Of a DNA stretch of 10,035 nt, positions 1-6,395 are shown one piece after another. This stretch comes from Fidelibacterota bacterium (GTDB taxonomy: Bacteria; Fidelibacterota; UBA2242): positions 1 through 10,035 of the forward strand of contig JALOAB010000062.1 in NCBI GenBank assembly GCA_023229045.1. Reading direction: 5' to 3'. Under the pieces are notes generated by a model. That model was given only the letters and a program-made list of their open reading frames with translations. It did not search any database and was not told the DNA's origin. How positions within the stretch are numbered: position 1 is the first letter of the stretch; the number at the start of each line of letters is the position of its first letter. A program made the translations under genes and the position numbers.

Positions 1-308
1 GCGCCGGAGCTCTGTCGTTGGCCGAGCTGTGTCTTTATGGCAAGCCTTCCCTGCTGGTTCCACTGCCAACCGCGGCCGGCAACCATCAGGAAGCCAACGC
101 CCGCAACATGGAGCAAGCCGGAGCGTCGATCCTAGTGCTTCAAAAGGAATTGACCACTGACCTACTGACTAAGGAATTAATTGAATTGCTAAAAGATGAG
201 CCACGCCTTCAGTCGATGGCTGAAAAAGCTAAGGCGCTGGCCAAGCCCGATTCAGCCCGCCTGATTGTGGATAACATTTTAAGTTTTGTGGAGTTGAATG
301 TCCTCTGA
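1..308 (+). CDS. murG: MurG C-terminal fragment (undecaprenyl-PP-MurNAc-pentapeptide GlcNAc transferase), 5' end outside window
   Basis: The reading frame is open from base 3 and gives 101 residues before the TGA at 306-308. MurG is a membrane-associated GT28-family glycosyltransferase that adds GlcNAc from UDP-GlcNAc to lipid I, making lipid II. The fragment begins AGALSLAELCLYGKPSLLVP, which matches the UDP-GlcNAc-binding part of the C-terminal Rossmann domain (family pattern SGA-T-x-E). The glutamate at fragment residue 8 corresponds to the family's ribose-contacting Glu. AAGNHQEANA follows at about residues 26-35, matching the conserved Q-x-x-N-A region, and then come the usual C-terminal helices. 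A TTG at 18 lies inside the conserved motif and is not the start. The end overlaps murC by 11 bases, which suggests translational coupling. The family assignment is secure; only the C-terminal third is visible. Confidence 0.95.
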   Translation, partial: AGALSLAELCLYGKPSLLVPLPTAAGNHQEANARNMEQAGASILVLQKELTTDLLTKELIELLKDEPRLQSMAEKAKALAKPDSARLIVDNILSFVELNVL

Positions 309-1656
309 TATAAAAAAATATCACTTCGTGGGTATCGGCGGCATTGGCATGTGCGGTTTGGCTGAATATTTACTTTTAAATGGTCAGATTGTGACCGGCT
401 CCGACATGAACCCATCCGAAAATACAACACGGCTTGAAAAATTAGGCGCTCAGATAAAATTCGGGCATAGTCGTGAAAACATCGGCGATTGCGATGTCCT
501 GGTTTATTCCTCAGCAGTTAGTCCGGATAATCCGGAACGAATGATCGCCGCCGAGCGGCGCATCCCGACCTTACGGCGGGCAGAACTACTCGGTCAAATC
601 TTCGCGACCAAATCGAGCCGAATTGCCATCAGCGGCACCCACGGCAAAACCACCACAACCGCGATGGTTGGACAGGTCATGACGTTCGCCGGCAAGGAGC
701 CCCTGATCTTCAACGGCGGTCTCCTTAAAATTAGCGGCAGTTCGCTCCAGATCGGCAACGGCAACATGGTTATCGCTGAAGCGGATGAATTCGATCGCAG
801 TTTTCTGGAGCTGTCGCCGACCCAGGCTATTATCACGACGATCGAGACCGAGCATCTGGATTGTTACCAGAACCTCGCCGACATCAAGGACGCCTTTTAC
901 AAATTCACAGCCAAAATACCCGATAATGGTCAGGTAATTGCTTGCACTGATGAAAAAGAAATTCCAGAATTCCTTAGGAAAATCAATCGTCCATTTACGA
1001 CTTACGGACTCAACAACGGTGAATTTCAGGCAAGCAACATTCAACTTTCGCAAAATTCCAGTTCCTTTGTCGTTTATCACGAAAAGGAGTCACTCGGCTC
1101 TGTGCAATTGAACGTTCCTGGACGGCATAATATTAAAAATGCACTGGCGGCGGTCGCTCTCGCTTTTCTGTTCGACATTCCCTTCCATACGGTTCAGAAG
1201 GCGCTGGCGGCTTTCCAGGGCGTCAAAAGACGGTTTGATATTATATATGAAAGCCAGGCTCTCATGCTGATTGACGATTACGCTCATCATCCGAGTGAGA
1301 TTACGGCTACTCTCACTGCCGCGCGAAAAGGTTGGCAGAGGCGAATCGTGGCGGTTTTTCAACCCCATCTTTATTCCCGCACCCGCCATTTTTATAAGGA
1401 ATTTGCCCAGTCTTTGCAGATTGCCGATGTGATCGTCATCCTCGATATTTATGCGGCGCGCGAAACACCTTCAGAGGGGACCAGCGCTCGCCTGATATTT
1501 GATGCCATAAAGAAAACACGCAACCTGGATGTTTATTTTACAGCGACGAAAGACGATGCATTGAAATTATTAAAAGAAATTAAAAGGAACGGCGATATGA
1601 TCATTACCCTCGGCGCCGGCGATGTCAATAAGATTTTACCAAAATTGATGGAATGA
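298..1656 (+). CDS. murC: UDP-N-acetylmuramate--L-alanine ligase MurC
   Basis: MurC is the cytoplasmic ATP-dependent ligase that joins L-alanine to UDP-MurNAc, the first amino-acid addition of peptidoglycan stem synthesis. The protein has 452 residues, normal for the family. Visible motifs in order are the UDP-binding loop GIGGIGM (12-18), the P-loop GTHGKTTTT (113-121), EADEFDRSFL (161-170) with metal and ATP-site acidic residues, HLDCY (186-190), GRHNIKNALAA (275-285) and DDYAHHPSEI (326-335). FQPHLYSRT (354-362) and DIYAARE (382-388) lie in the C-terminal amino-acid-binding domain. HHPSE and YAARE are typical of MurC rather than MurD, MurE or MurF. The ATG at 298 sits inside the murG end with GGAG at 290-293, four bases upstream. 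All key motifs are intact, and no fusion to MurB or Ddl is seen. Confidence 0.98.
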   Translation: MSSDIKKYHFVGIGGIGMCGLAEYLLLNGQIVTGSDMNPSENTTRLEKLGAQIKFGHSRENIGDCDVLVYSSAVSPDNPERMIAAERRIPTLRRAELLGQIFATKSSRIAISGTHGKTTTTAMVGQVMTFAGKEPLIFNGGLLKISGSSLQIGNGNMVIAEADEFDRSFLELSPTQAIITTIETEHLDCYQNLADIKDAFYKFTAKIPDNGQVIACTDEKEIPEFLRKINRPFTTYGLNNGEFQASNIQLSQNSSSFVVYHEKESLGSVQLNVPGRHNIKNALAAVALAFLFDIPFHTVQKALAAFQGVKRRFDIIYESQALMLIDDYAHHPSEITATLTAARKGWQRRIVAVFQPHLYSRTRHFYKEFAQSLQIADVIVILDIYAARETPSEGTSARLIFDAIKKTRNLDVYFTATKDDALKLLKEIKRNGDMIITLGAGDVNKILPKLME

Positions 1657-1943
1657 ATAATTGAAAGACCGTCTGTTTTATAATATCATTCGCTTAAACC
1701 TGTTGCAATCCAAGCGTAGGGCGAGTACGTCAAACAGACCTAGTTATCAGGGTTCCCGCAGATTTGGGGGGCAAAAAATGAAAACGCCGGCTCTTCTGTC
1801 TCGAAATTTTACGCAGATCGGTTATCCCGCGAGAAAAGATTTCGACCTGAAGAAAATAGCAACGCCAGGCAATTTTGCTGTTGATCTCGGGAACCCTGTT
1901 TATTTTCCGAATTTGTAATAAATGGAATAAAACAGTTATCAAT
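1657..1943 (+). other. murC-ftsQ intergenic gap, 287 bases, no convincing gene
   Basis: This is the only long gap in an otherwise tightly packed cluster. Many dcw clusters have murB or ddl here; nothing resembling either can be seen in any frame. A perfect TATAAT lies at 1679-1684, but no -35-like hexamer sits 16-18 bases upstream (TTGAAA at 1661-1666 is only 12 away), so an internal ftsQAZ promoter is possible but weakly supported. A G-run at 1766-1771 precedes an ATG at 1778 that opens a 46-codon frame ending at 1918. That peptide resembles nothing I recognise and may be chance. Nested inverted repeats at 1671-1739 are listed separately. The gap could be a leader or promoter region, or the scar of a lost gene. 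Confidence 0.5.
1671..1739 (+). other. Nested inverted repeats, possible structured leader RNA
   Basis: GTCTGTTT at 1671-1678 is perfectly complementary to AAACAGAC at 1732-1739. Inside it, CGCTT at 1691-1695 pairs with AAGCG at 1712-1716. Together they could form a two-tier hairpin of about 69 bases just after murC. No U-tract follows, so it does not look like an intrinsic terminator. The outer arm ends just before the TATAAT at 1679. No known riboswitch is recognised, and chance complementarity is a real alternative. Confidence 0.25.
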
Positions 1944-2744
1944 ATGCCAGTAGAAAAAGAACAAAATATTAACCAGACCAAAAGACCCAACCGTCTTAAA
2001 ACATTAATTGGATGGATCTCAAGCCTAATCTTGTTCGCCGGATTTGGCTATCTGGTATATCTCGGTATCGGCTGGTGTGAATACACTCATTTTCTGGATA
2101 TTGAAATGATCGAGGTCAGCGGTAATTCGATCTTATCAGGGGGTGACCTCCGGAAAATCGCTGGCATCAAACCAGGCGTTAGTTTACTCAAGATAGATCC
2201 GCACCAGATTCAAAACCGGCTCGAGCTGGAACCTTATGTCGATGCCGCCGTCGTCAGCCGCGAGTTTCCCGATCGCCTGAAGATCATGATCAAGGAACGG
2301 ATTCCGGTTTGTTATCTGAACTCGGGCACTCTCTGGTTGATCGATCAAAACGGCATCATCTTGCCACTACCTAAAGAGCGACTGAAAACTAATCTGCCGA
2401 TCATCACGGGTTTTGAGAATGACTCCGCGCGTTGCCGGCCGGGTCTTGTCGCTCCCAATCCCGAAATGTTGAAAGCCTTAAATTTAGTGCAGACCGCCGC
2501 TCTCAAAACCAGCGCCCTTTATGCCGAAATCTCGGAAATCTACGCCTGGAGGAACGGCGAATTTATCATTTACACGGTGCATGGCGGCACTCCGATCTAT
2601 CTCGGGCGCGGCGATCTGACCAAACAACTCTATATCCTGGCCATGTTTCAATCAATAATTAAATCCAAGCGTGATTTTGCCGATTATCAATATCTCGATC
2701 TGCGCTGGGAAAAACAGATTATAGCGAGAGAACGAAAATCATAA
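1944..2744 (+). CDS. ftsQ: Cell division protein FtsQ (DivIB family)
   Basis: FtsQ is a bitopic inner-membrane protein of the divisome that links FtsB/FtsL to the septal synthase complex. From the ATG at 1944 it has 266 residues, usual for the family. It shows a short charged cytoplasmic tail (1-20), one membrane segment (about 21-43, containing LILFAGFGYLVYLGIG), then a POTRA domain (about 52-120) starting IEMIEVSGNSILSGGDL and including LEPYVDAAVVSREFPDRLKI. The FtsQ/DivIB beta domain follows and ends in YLDLRWEKQIIAR, close to the family's usual DLR-x-x-x-x-I-x-R ending. An in-frame TTG at 1875 would add 23 residues, but it precedes the expected basic tail with an unlikely hydrophobic stretch. 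Neither start has a strong Shine-Dalgarno, so the start is the least certain point. Its stop abuts the ftsA ATG (TAAATG). Confidence 0.92.
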   Translation: MPVEKEQNINQTKRPNRLKTLIGWISSLILFAGFGYLVYLGIGWCEYTHFLDIEMIEVSGNSILSGGDLRKIAGIKPGVSLLKIDPHQIQNRLELEPYVDAAVVSREFPDRLKIMIKERIPVCYLNSGTLWLIDQNGIILPLPKERLKTNLPIITGFENDSARCRPGLVAPNPEMLKALNLVQTAALKTSALYAEISEIYAWRNGEFIIYTVHGGTPIYLGRGDLTKQLYILAMFQSIIKSKRDFADYQYLDLRWEKQIIARERKS

Positions 2745-4016
2745 ATGAAAATGATTAAACTGAAAAATCAAATCGTCACCGGCCTCGATATTGGCTCATC
2801 GAAAATCTGCGTCGTGATCGCCGAGGTCGATTCAGATTCATCCGAACCGATCATCAAAGGTTACGGGATTGTTCCTTCCAAAGGAATAAAAAAAGGATTG
2901 GTCGTCGATATCGACAATGCCACCAAGGCGATCTTCAACGCCGTCAATGAGGCTGAAAAAATGGCGGGAGTGTCGATCGAATCCTGCTACGTCGGCGTTT
3001 CCGGCGATCATATCCGTAGTATGAACACGCGCGGCATGATGGCGCTTTCGCGTGATTCGCGCGCCGGACTGGGGGAAGCGCGTCCAATTGAAAAAGAAGA
3101 TATCGAGCGCGTCATTGAACATACCAAAGCCGTACCTTTTCCAATCGACCGTCAAATCCTCCACATTCTTCCGCAGGAATTTATTATTGATGACCAGGCA
3201 GGCGTCAAAAATCCGTTGAATCTGAGTGGACGGCGACTGGATGCCAAAGTGCACCTGACATCCTATAATACGACTGTCCTTTCCAATTTGAGCAAATGTA
3301 TCCAGAATGCCGATCTGGAAATCGACGGCTTCGTTTTGAGTTCACTGGCGGCCGCCTATGCCTGCCTGGAAGAAAGCGAAAAAACGATGGGCAGTGTCTT
3401 GCTCGACATCGGGAGCGGCACAATCGACGTGATTGTCTTTTATGACGAAGGCGTCCATCATACCGGAGTCGTCAATATGGGAGCCGGTAGTGTCACTAAT
3501 GACATCGCTTATATGCTGAGAGTTCCCCTTGAACAGGCTGAAAGTATTAAACGCGAACATGGTTTTGCCAAAGTGTCTCTGACCGATAAAGAAGCTTTTT
3601 TCAAATTGGATGGTCTGGGCGGGCGGACGCTTCGTGAAATTTCACTTTATGACTTGGCGGAATGGATCGAACCCCGTGTGGAAGAAATTTTGCGCGAATC
3701 ATTTCTCGAAGCCAAGAAAGCCGATATTTCATTGACCAATACTCTGTCAGTCGTTCTGACGGGCGGCGGCGCTCTTTTAAAAGGCACGGATGAACTGGCC
3801 GAAACGATTTTCAACACTCCGGCCAAAATCGTCGCCCCGCGCGGCTTCCAGGAGTATGTCACCGAATTGAGCAATCCCGCCTTTTCGGTTGCCATTGGTC
3901 TGATAAAATATGCAATCGCCGAACAAATTAACGGTTCGGCAAGAAAAAAATCATCCGGCGGTGCTCTACGCAAAATCAGGGGCTGGATAAAACACTTAAC
4001 CGAAAATGTAATGTAA
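2745..4016 (+). CDS. ftsA: Cell division protein FtsA (actin-like Z-ring membrane anchor)
   Basis: FtsA is an actin/Hsp70-fold ATPase that tethers FtsZ filaments to the membrane and recruits later divisome proteins. The 423 residues match the family. The phosphate-1 loop is GLDIGSSK (13-20). The FtsA-specific 1C subdomain (SHS2) spans about 85-170 and contains YVGVSGDHI and PQEFIIDD. The phosphate-2 loop is LLDIGSGTIDV (219-229), and the adenosine motif is VVLTGGGALLKG (336-347). The last 18 residues, 406-423, form a basic amphipathic helix with KIRGWIKHL, the expected membrane-targeting sequence. The phosphate-2 loop has Ser where DIGGGT is more common, a mild variation. A second ATG two codons in (2751) is an equally possible start. 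Translation is probably coupled to ftsQ because the stop and start touch. Confidence 0.97.
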   Translation: MKMIKLKNQIVTGLDIGSSKICVVIAEVDSDSSEPIIKGYGIVPSKGIKKGLVVDIDNATKAIFNAVNEAEKMAGVSIESCYVGVSGDHIRSMNTRGMMALSRDSRAGLGEARPIEKEDIERVIEHTKAVPFPIDRQILHILPQEFIIDDQAGVKNPLNLSGRRLDAKVHLTSYNTTVLSNLSKCIQNADLEIDGFVLSSLAAAYACLEESEKTMGSVLLDIGSGTIDVIVFYDEGVHHTGVVNMGAGSVTNDIAYMLRVPLEQAESIKREHGFAKVSLTDKEAFFKLDGLGGRTLREISLYDLAEWIEPRVEEILRESFLEAKKADISLTNTLSVVLTGGGALLKGTDELAETIFNTPAKIVAPRGFQEYVTELSNPAFSVAIGLIKYAIAEQINGSARKKSSGGALRKIRGWIKHLTENVM

Positions 4017-4018
4017 CT

Positions 4019-4025
4019 GGGGAGG
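4019..4025 (+). promoter_or_regulatory. Strong Shine-Dalgarno of ftsZ
   Basis: GGGGAGG lies four bases before the ftsZ ATG at 4030 and is the best ribosome-binding site in the cluster; ftsQ and ftsA have poor ones. I infer that this raises FtsZ output relative to FtsQ and FtsA, as required by their known stoichiometry. It also fixes the ftsZ start. Confidence 0.85.
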
Positions 4026-4029
4026 TAAA

Positions 4030-5232
4030 ATGTTATTCGAATTCGAAGATTTAGCCAATCAGCAAGCTCGCATGAAAGTTGTTGGAATCGGTGGAGGCGG
4101 CGGTAATGCCATCTCCCGAATGATCGAATATGGCTTGACCGGCGTCGACTTTATCGGTCTGAATACAGACGTACAGGCTCTTGAGCGTTGTCAGGCGGCA
4201 ATTAAATATCAGATTGGTCGGGCTTTGACACGCGGGCTGGGAGCCGGCGCAATCGCCGATATTGGTCGTCAGGCGGCGGAAGCCGACCGCCATTCTATTA
4301 CCACTCTGCTGGAAAATTCCGACATGGTGTTTGTGACTGCCGGAATGGGTGGAGGAACCGGAACGGGCGCCGCACCGGTCGTCGCTCAAATCGCGCGCGA
4401 ACAGGGTGCGTTGACGGTCGGAATTGTCACCAAGCCTTTCAATTTCGAAGGGCCAAAGCGTATGGCGCGCGCCGAACAAGGTATCGTGGAGCTCAAGAAA
4501 TGCGTCGATACTTTGATCGTGATTCCGAATCAAAAATTACTGGCGATTGTCGATCACAAGACTTCTGTGCTGGATGCTTTTAAAACCGCTGACAGCGTTT
4601 TGTATCAGGCTACCCGCGGAATTTCAGACCTGATTAACAAAAACGGCGTGATCAATCTGGACTTTGCCGATGTTAAAACTATCATGAAAAACATGGGTGA
4701 AGCCATCATGGGCACCGGTCTGGCAACCGGCGAGGAACGCGCCGTCATGGCCGCTCAGCAAGCCATCTCCAGTCCGCTTCTCGACGAACTGAATATCAAG
4801 GGCGCCAAGGGTCTCCTGATCAATATAACCGGGCCGGTCGATCTGGATATCCACGAAGTTGATGAAGCCTGCTCAATCATCAAGGAAGAGGTTGGACCCG
4901 ATGCCGAAACCATCTGCGGCATGGTGGTGGATGAAAATTATACCGATGAAATCATGATCACCGTTATCGCGACTGGTTTTGGCGAAGCGCCAACTCCGAT
5001 CAATCTGCCGAAAAACTCTGAGGTTTTCTCCTTCCCGCTCAATACCGAACCGCAAAAGGTTGATAAAGCCTGGGAGCGGGTCACCGAACCCGGACAACCG
5101 GTTAGCCTGTTTAGTGAAGATCAATTCAGAAGCAAACCTAATCCGGGCTTGACCGATACTGTTGAGCCAGCCGTTCATGCTCATAAAAATCAGTCCGAGA
5201 TACCGGCTTTTATTAGAAATAAATTAAAATAG
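4030..5232 (+). CDS. ftsZ: Cell division GTPase FtsZ
   Basis: FtsZ is the tubulin-like GTPase that polymerises into the cytokinetic ring. The 400 residues include a short N-terminal tail, the nucleotide-binding VVGIGGGGGNAI (17-28), FIGLNTD (41-47), the tubulin signature GGGTGTGAAP (107-116) and the T7 catalytic loop NLDFADVKTIM (209-219), with the GTPase-activating Asp211 and Asp214. A GTPase C-terminal domain runs to about residue 320. A disordered linker of about 70 residues ends in the conserved C-terminal peptide EIPAFIRNKLK (390-400), which binds FtsA and other partners, so FtsA here should have an intact docking site. The loop that usually reads GAGANP is GAGAIA (71-76), a tolerated variation. 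It is the last gene of the cluster; no lpxC follows. Confidence 0.98.
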   Translation: MLFEFEDLANQQARMKVVGIGGGGGNAISRMIEYGLTGVDFIGLNTDVQALERCQAAIKYQIGRALTRGLGAGAIADIGRQAAEADRHSITTLLENSDMVFVTAGMGGGTGTGAAPVVAQIAREQGALTVGIVTKPFNFEGPKRMARAEQGIVELKKCVDTLIVIPNQKLLAIVDHKTSVLDAFKTADSVLYQATRGISDLINKNGVINLDFADVKTIMKNMGEAIMGTGLATGEERAVMAAQQAISSPLLDELNIKGAKGLLINITGPVDLDIHEVDEACSIIKEEVGPDAETICGMVVDENYTDEIMITVIATGFGEAPTPINLPKNSEVFSFPLNTEPQKVDKAWERVTEPGQPVSLFSEDQFRSKPNPGLTDTVEPAVHAHKNQSEIPAFIRNKLK

Positions 5233-5262
5233 CCTCTCTCTCTTCTTATATAGATGAAAGCA

Positions 5263-5289
5263 AAGAGCCCCTGGATTCCAGGGGCTCTT
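5263..5289. terminator. Bidirectional intrinsic terminator between ftsZ and rpmB
   Basis: AAGAGCCCCTGG (5263-5274) pairs perfectly with CCAGGGGCTCTT (5278-5289) around a three-base ATT loop, a 12-bp GC-rich stem. It begins 30 bases after the ftsZ stop and lies 23 bases beyond the rpmB stop. Moderately T-rich sequence follows in both directions (CTTGCATTTAATTT on +, CTCTTTGCTTTC on -), so it can serve both convergent transcripts. Confidence 0.9.
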
Positions 5290-5312
5290 GCATTTAATTT
5301 CGGTTGGATATT

Positions 5313-5507
5313 TCAGACTGCTTTTTGAACGACGCCGCTCTTGAGGCAGGCTAAACAGACTTTAACGGTCTTGACCGAACCATTGCTGTCAACTGCTCTG
5401 ACTTTGCGCAGGTTAGGTTCCCACCTCCGACGGGTTTTGTTATTGGCATGGCTGACGTTATTACCGTAGAGCGGCTTTTTGCCGCAAATATCACATATTT
5501 TTGACAT
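5313..5507 (-). CDS. rpmB: 50S ribosomal protein L28 (bL28), zinc-ribbon form
   Basis: bL28 is a small basic protein of the large ribosomal subunit. The 64 residues open MSKICDICGKKPLYGNNVSH and continue with ANNKTRRRWEPNLRKVR, which are family hallmarks. Cys5-x-x-Cys8 and Cys51-x-x-Cys54 (VCLACLKSG) form a CxxC pair set, so this is the zinc-binding 'C+' version; zinc-independent paralogues lack these cysteines and can be induced by zinc starvation. The start ATG at 5507 has AAGGAG at 5522-5517, nine bases upstream. The gene stands alone, without rpmG beside it. It converges on ftsZ and shares its terminator. Confidence 0.97.
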   Translation of the reverse strand: MSKICDICGKKPLYGNNVSHANNKTRRRWEPNLRKVRAVDSNGSVKTVKVCLACLKSGVVQKAV

Positions 5508-5516
5508 TTTTTATTT

Positions 5517-5522
5517 CTCCTT
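5517..5522 (-). promoter_or_regulatory. rpmB ribosome-binding site
   Basis: AAGGAG on the minus strand, nine bases before the rpmB ATG, matches the anti-Shine-Dalgarno well and fixes the start. Confidence 0.85.
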
Positions 5523-5535
5523 AAAAAAGCGTGCA

Positions 5536-5564
5536 AATTTGCCGATAATAATCGGAAATGTCAA
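5536..5564 (-). promoter_or_regulatory. Candidate rpmB promoter
   Basis: On the minus strand a perfect TTGACA (5564-5559) is followed after 17 bases by CAAATT (5541-5536), a poor -10 with three of six consensus positions. The spacer is almost filled by a palindrome, CCGAT-AATA-ATCGG (5542-5555), which could be an operator or chance. The -35 lies about 17 bases from the edge of the REP array. The consensus may differ in this lineage. Confidence 0.35.
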
Positions 5565-5580
5565 ACAATTTCTTGCATTT

Positions 5581-6310
5581 CCGTAGGACAGCCTTTCCAG
5601 GCTGTCCATTATCACATAACACAACGAAATCCGTAGGACAGCCTTTCCAGGCTGTCCACCATCACATAACACAAAGAAATCCGTAGGACAGCCTTTCCAG
5701 GCTGTCCACCATCACATAACACAAAGAAAACCGTAGAACAGCCTTTCCAGGCTGTCCACCATCACATAACACAAAGAAATCCGTAGGACAGCCTTTCCAG
5801 GCTGTCCACCATCACATAACACAAAGAAATCCGTAGGACAGCCTTTCCAGGCTGTCCATTATCACATAACACAAAGAAATCCGTAGGACAGCCTTTCCAG
5901 GCTGTCCATTATCACATAACACAAAGAAATCCGTAGGACAGCCTTTCCAGGCTGTCCATTATCACATAACACAAAGAAATCCGTAGGACAGCCTTTCCAG
6001 GCTGTCTATTATCACATAACACAAAGAAATCCGTAGGACAGCCTTTCCAGGCTGTCTATTATCACATAACACAAAGAAATCCGTAGAACAGCCTTTCCAG
6101 GCTGTCTATTATCACATAACACAAAGAAATCCGTAGGACAGCCTTTCCAGGCTGTCTATTATCACATAACACAAAGAAATCCGTAGAACAGCCTTTCCAG
6201 GCTGTCTATTATCACATAACACAAAGAAATCCGTAGGACAGCCTTTCCAGGCTGTCTATTATCACATAACACAAAGAAATCCGTAGAACAGCCTTTCCAG
6301 GCTGTCCATT
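5581..6310. repeat. Tandem array of 15 REP-like palindromes, exact 50-bp period
   Basis: Copies start at 5581, 5631, 5681 and every 50 bases to 6281: 14 full units and a 30-base partial one, with no indels. In the unit, positions 3-6 are GTAG, followed at once by the palindrome GACAGCCT-TTCC-AGGCTGTC (7-26); G6 and C27 extend the stem to nine pairs. The rest is an A-rich spacer containing ATCACATAACACAAAG. The GTAG tetranucleotide abutting a palindrome is the known signature of REP sequences recognised by RAYT (TnpA-REP) transposases. Variation is confined to position 7 (G/A; A in copies 4, 11, 13 and 15), position 27 (C/T; T in copies 9-14), positions 29-30 (CC in copies 2-5, TT elsewhere), and single changes in copies 1 and 3. 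The loop and the inner stem from position 8 are invariant. No open reading frame spans it. It is not a CRISPR, because the spacers are the same. Confidence 0.95.
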
Positions 6311-6337
6311 AATGACAGGCAAGAATGCCTGTCCTAC
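6283..6337. repeat. REPIN/BIME-like inverted REP pair at the array end
   Basis: The last array copy (GTAG at 6283-6286) is followed, seven bases beyond its palindrome, by a second palindrome GACAGGCA-AGAA-TGCCTGTC (6314-6333) with CTAC at 6334-6337. Read on the minus strand, the second element is GTAG followed by the same type of hairpin, so two REPs face each other, GTAG outward, as in BIMEs and REPINs. The second stem differs from the array stem at two positions (6 and 8), and both changes are compensated on the opposite arm. Confidence 0.75.
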
Positions 6338-6340
6338 AGA

Positions 6341-6372
6341 AAAAAGAAAAGGCTGTCAAACGACAGCCTTTT
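6341..6372 (-). terminator. Intrinsic terminator of the large secreted-protein gene
   Basis: On the minus strand AAAAGGCTGTC (6372-6362) pairs with GACAGCCTTTT (6357-6347) around a four-base GTTT loop, followed by CTTTTTT. It begins 23 bases after the TAA of the large minus-strand gene. Its inner stem GGCTGTC/GACAGCC is made of the same seven-base arms as the neighbouring REPs in opposite order. Confidence 0.88.
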
Positions 6373-6395
6373 CATGGACTGTTTTAATTAGAGGT

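Noticed and set aside
586..1080. 164-residue antisense ORF in murC, and a similar 160-residue one at 4051-4533 in ftsZ
   Set aside because: Both are complements of strongly conserved coding sequence and have no recognisable domain.
1661..1918. 85-residue ORF after murC from a TTG start
   Set aside because: It has no recognisable family and no ribosome-binding site at the TTG, and its first part overlaps the inverted repeats. The inner ATG at 1778 is only slightly better and was not called as a gene.
1875..1943. Extended FtsQ N-terminus from TTG 1875
   Set aside because: The added residues are hydrophobic and lie ahead of the expected basic cytoplasmic tail, and the TTG has no good Shine-Dalgarno; ATG 1944 gives a normal FtsQ layout.
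5581..6310. CRISPR array
   Set aside because: The sequence between palindromes is the same in every unit, so there are no unique spacers, and no cas gene is present.
5581..6310. Replication iterons or a series of tandem terminators
   Set aside because: No initiator gene or DnaA boxes are seen nearby. The hairpins have no adjacent U-tract on either strand, and GTAG abutting the stem fits REP elements better.
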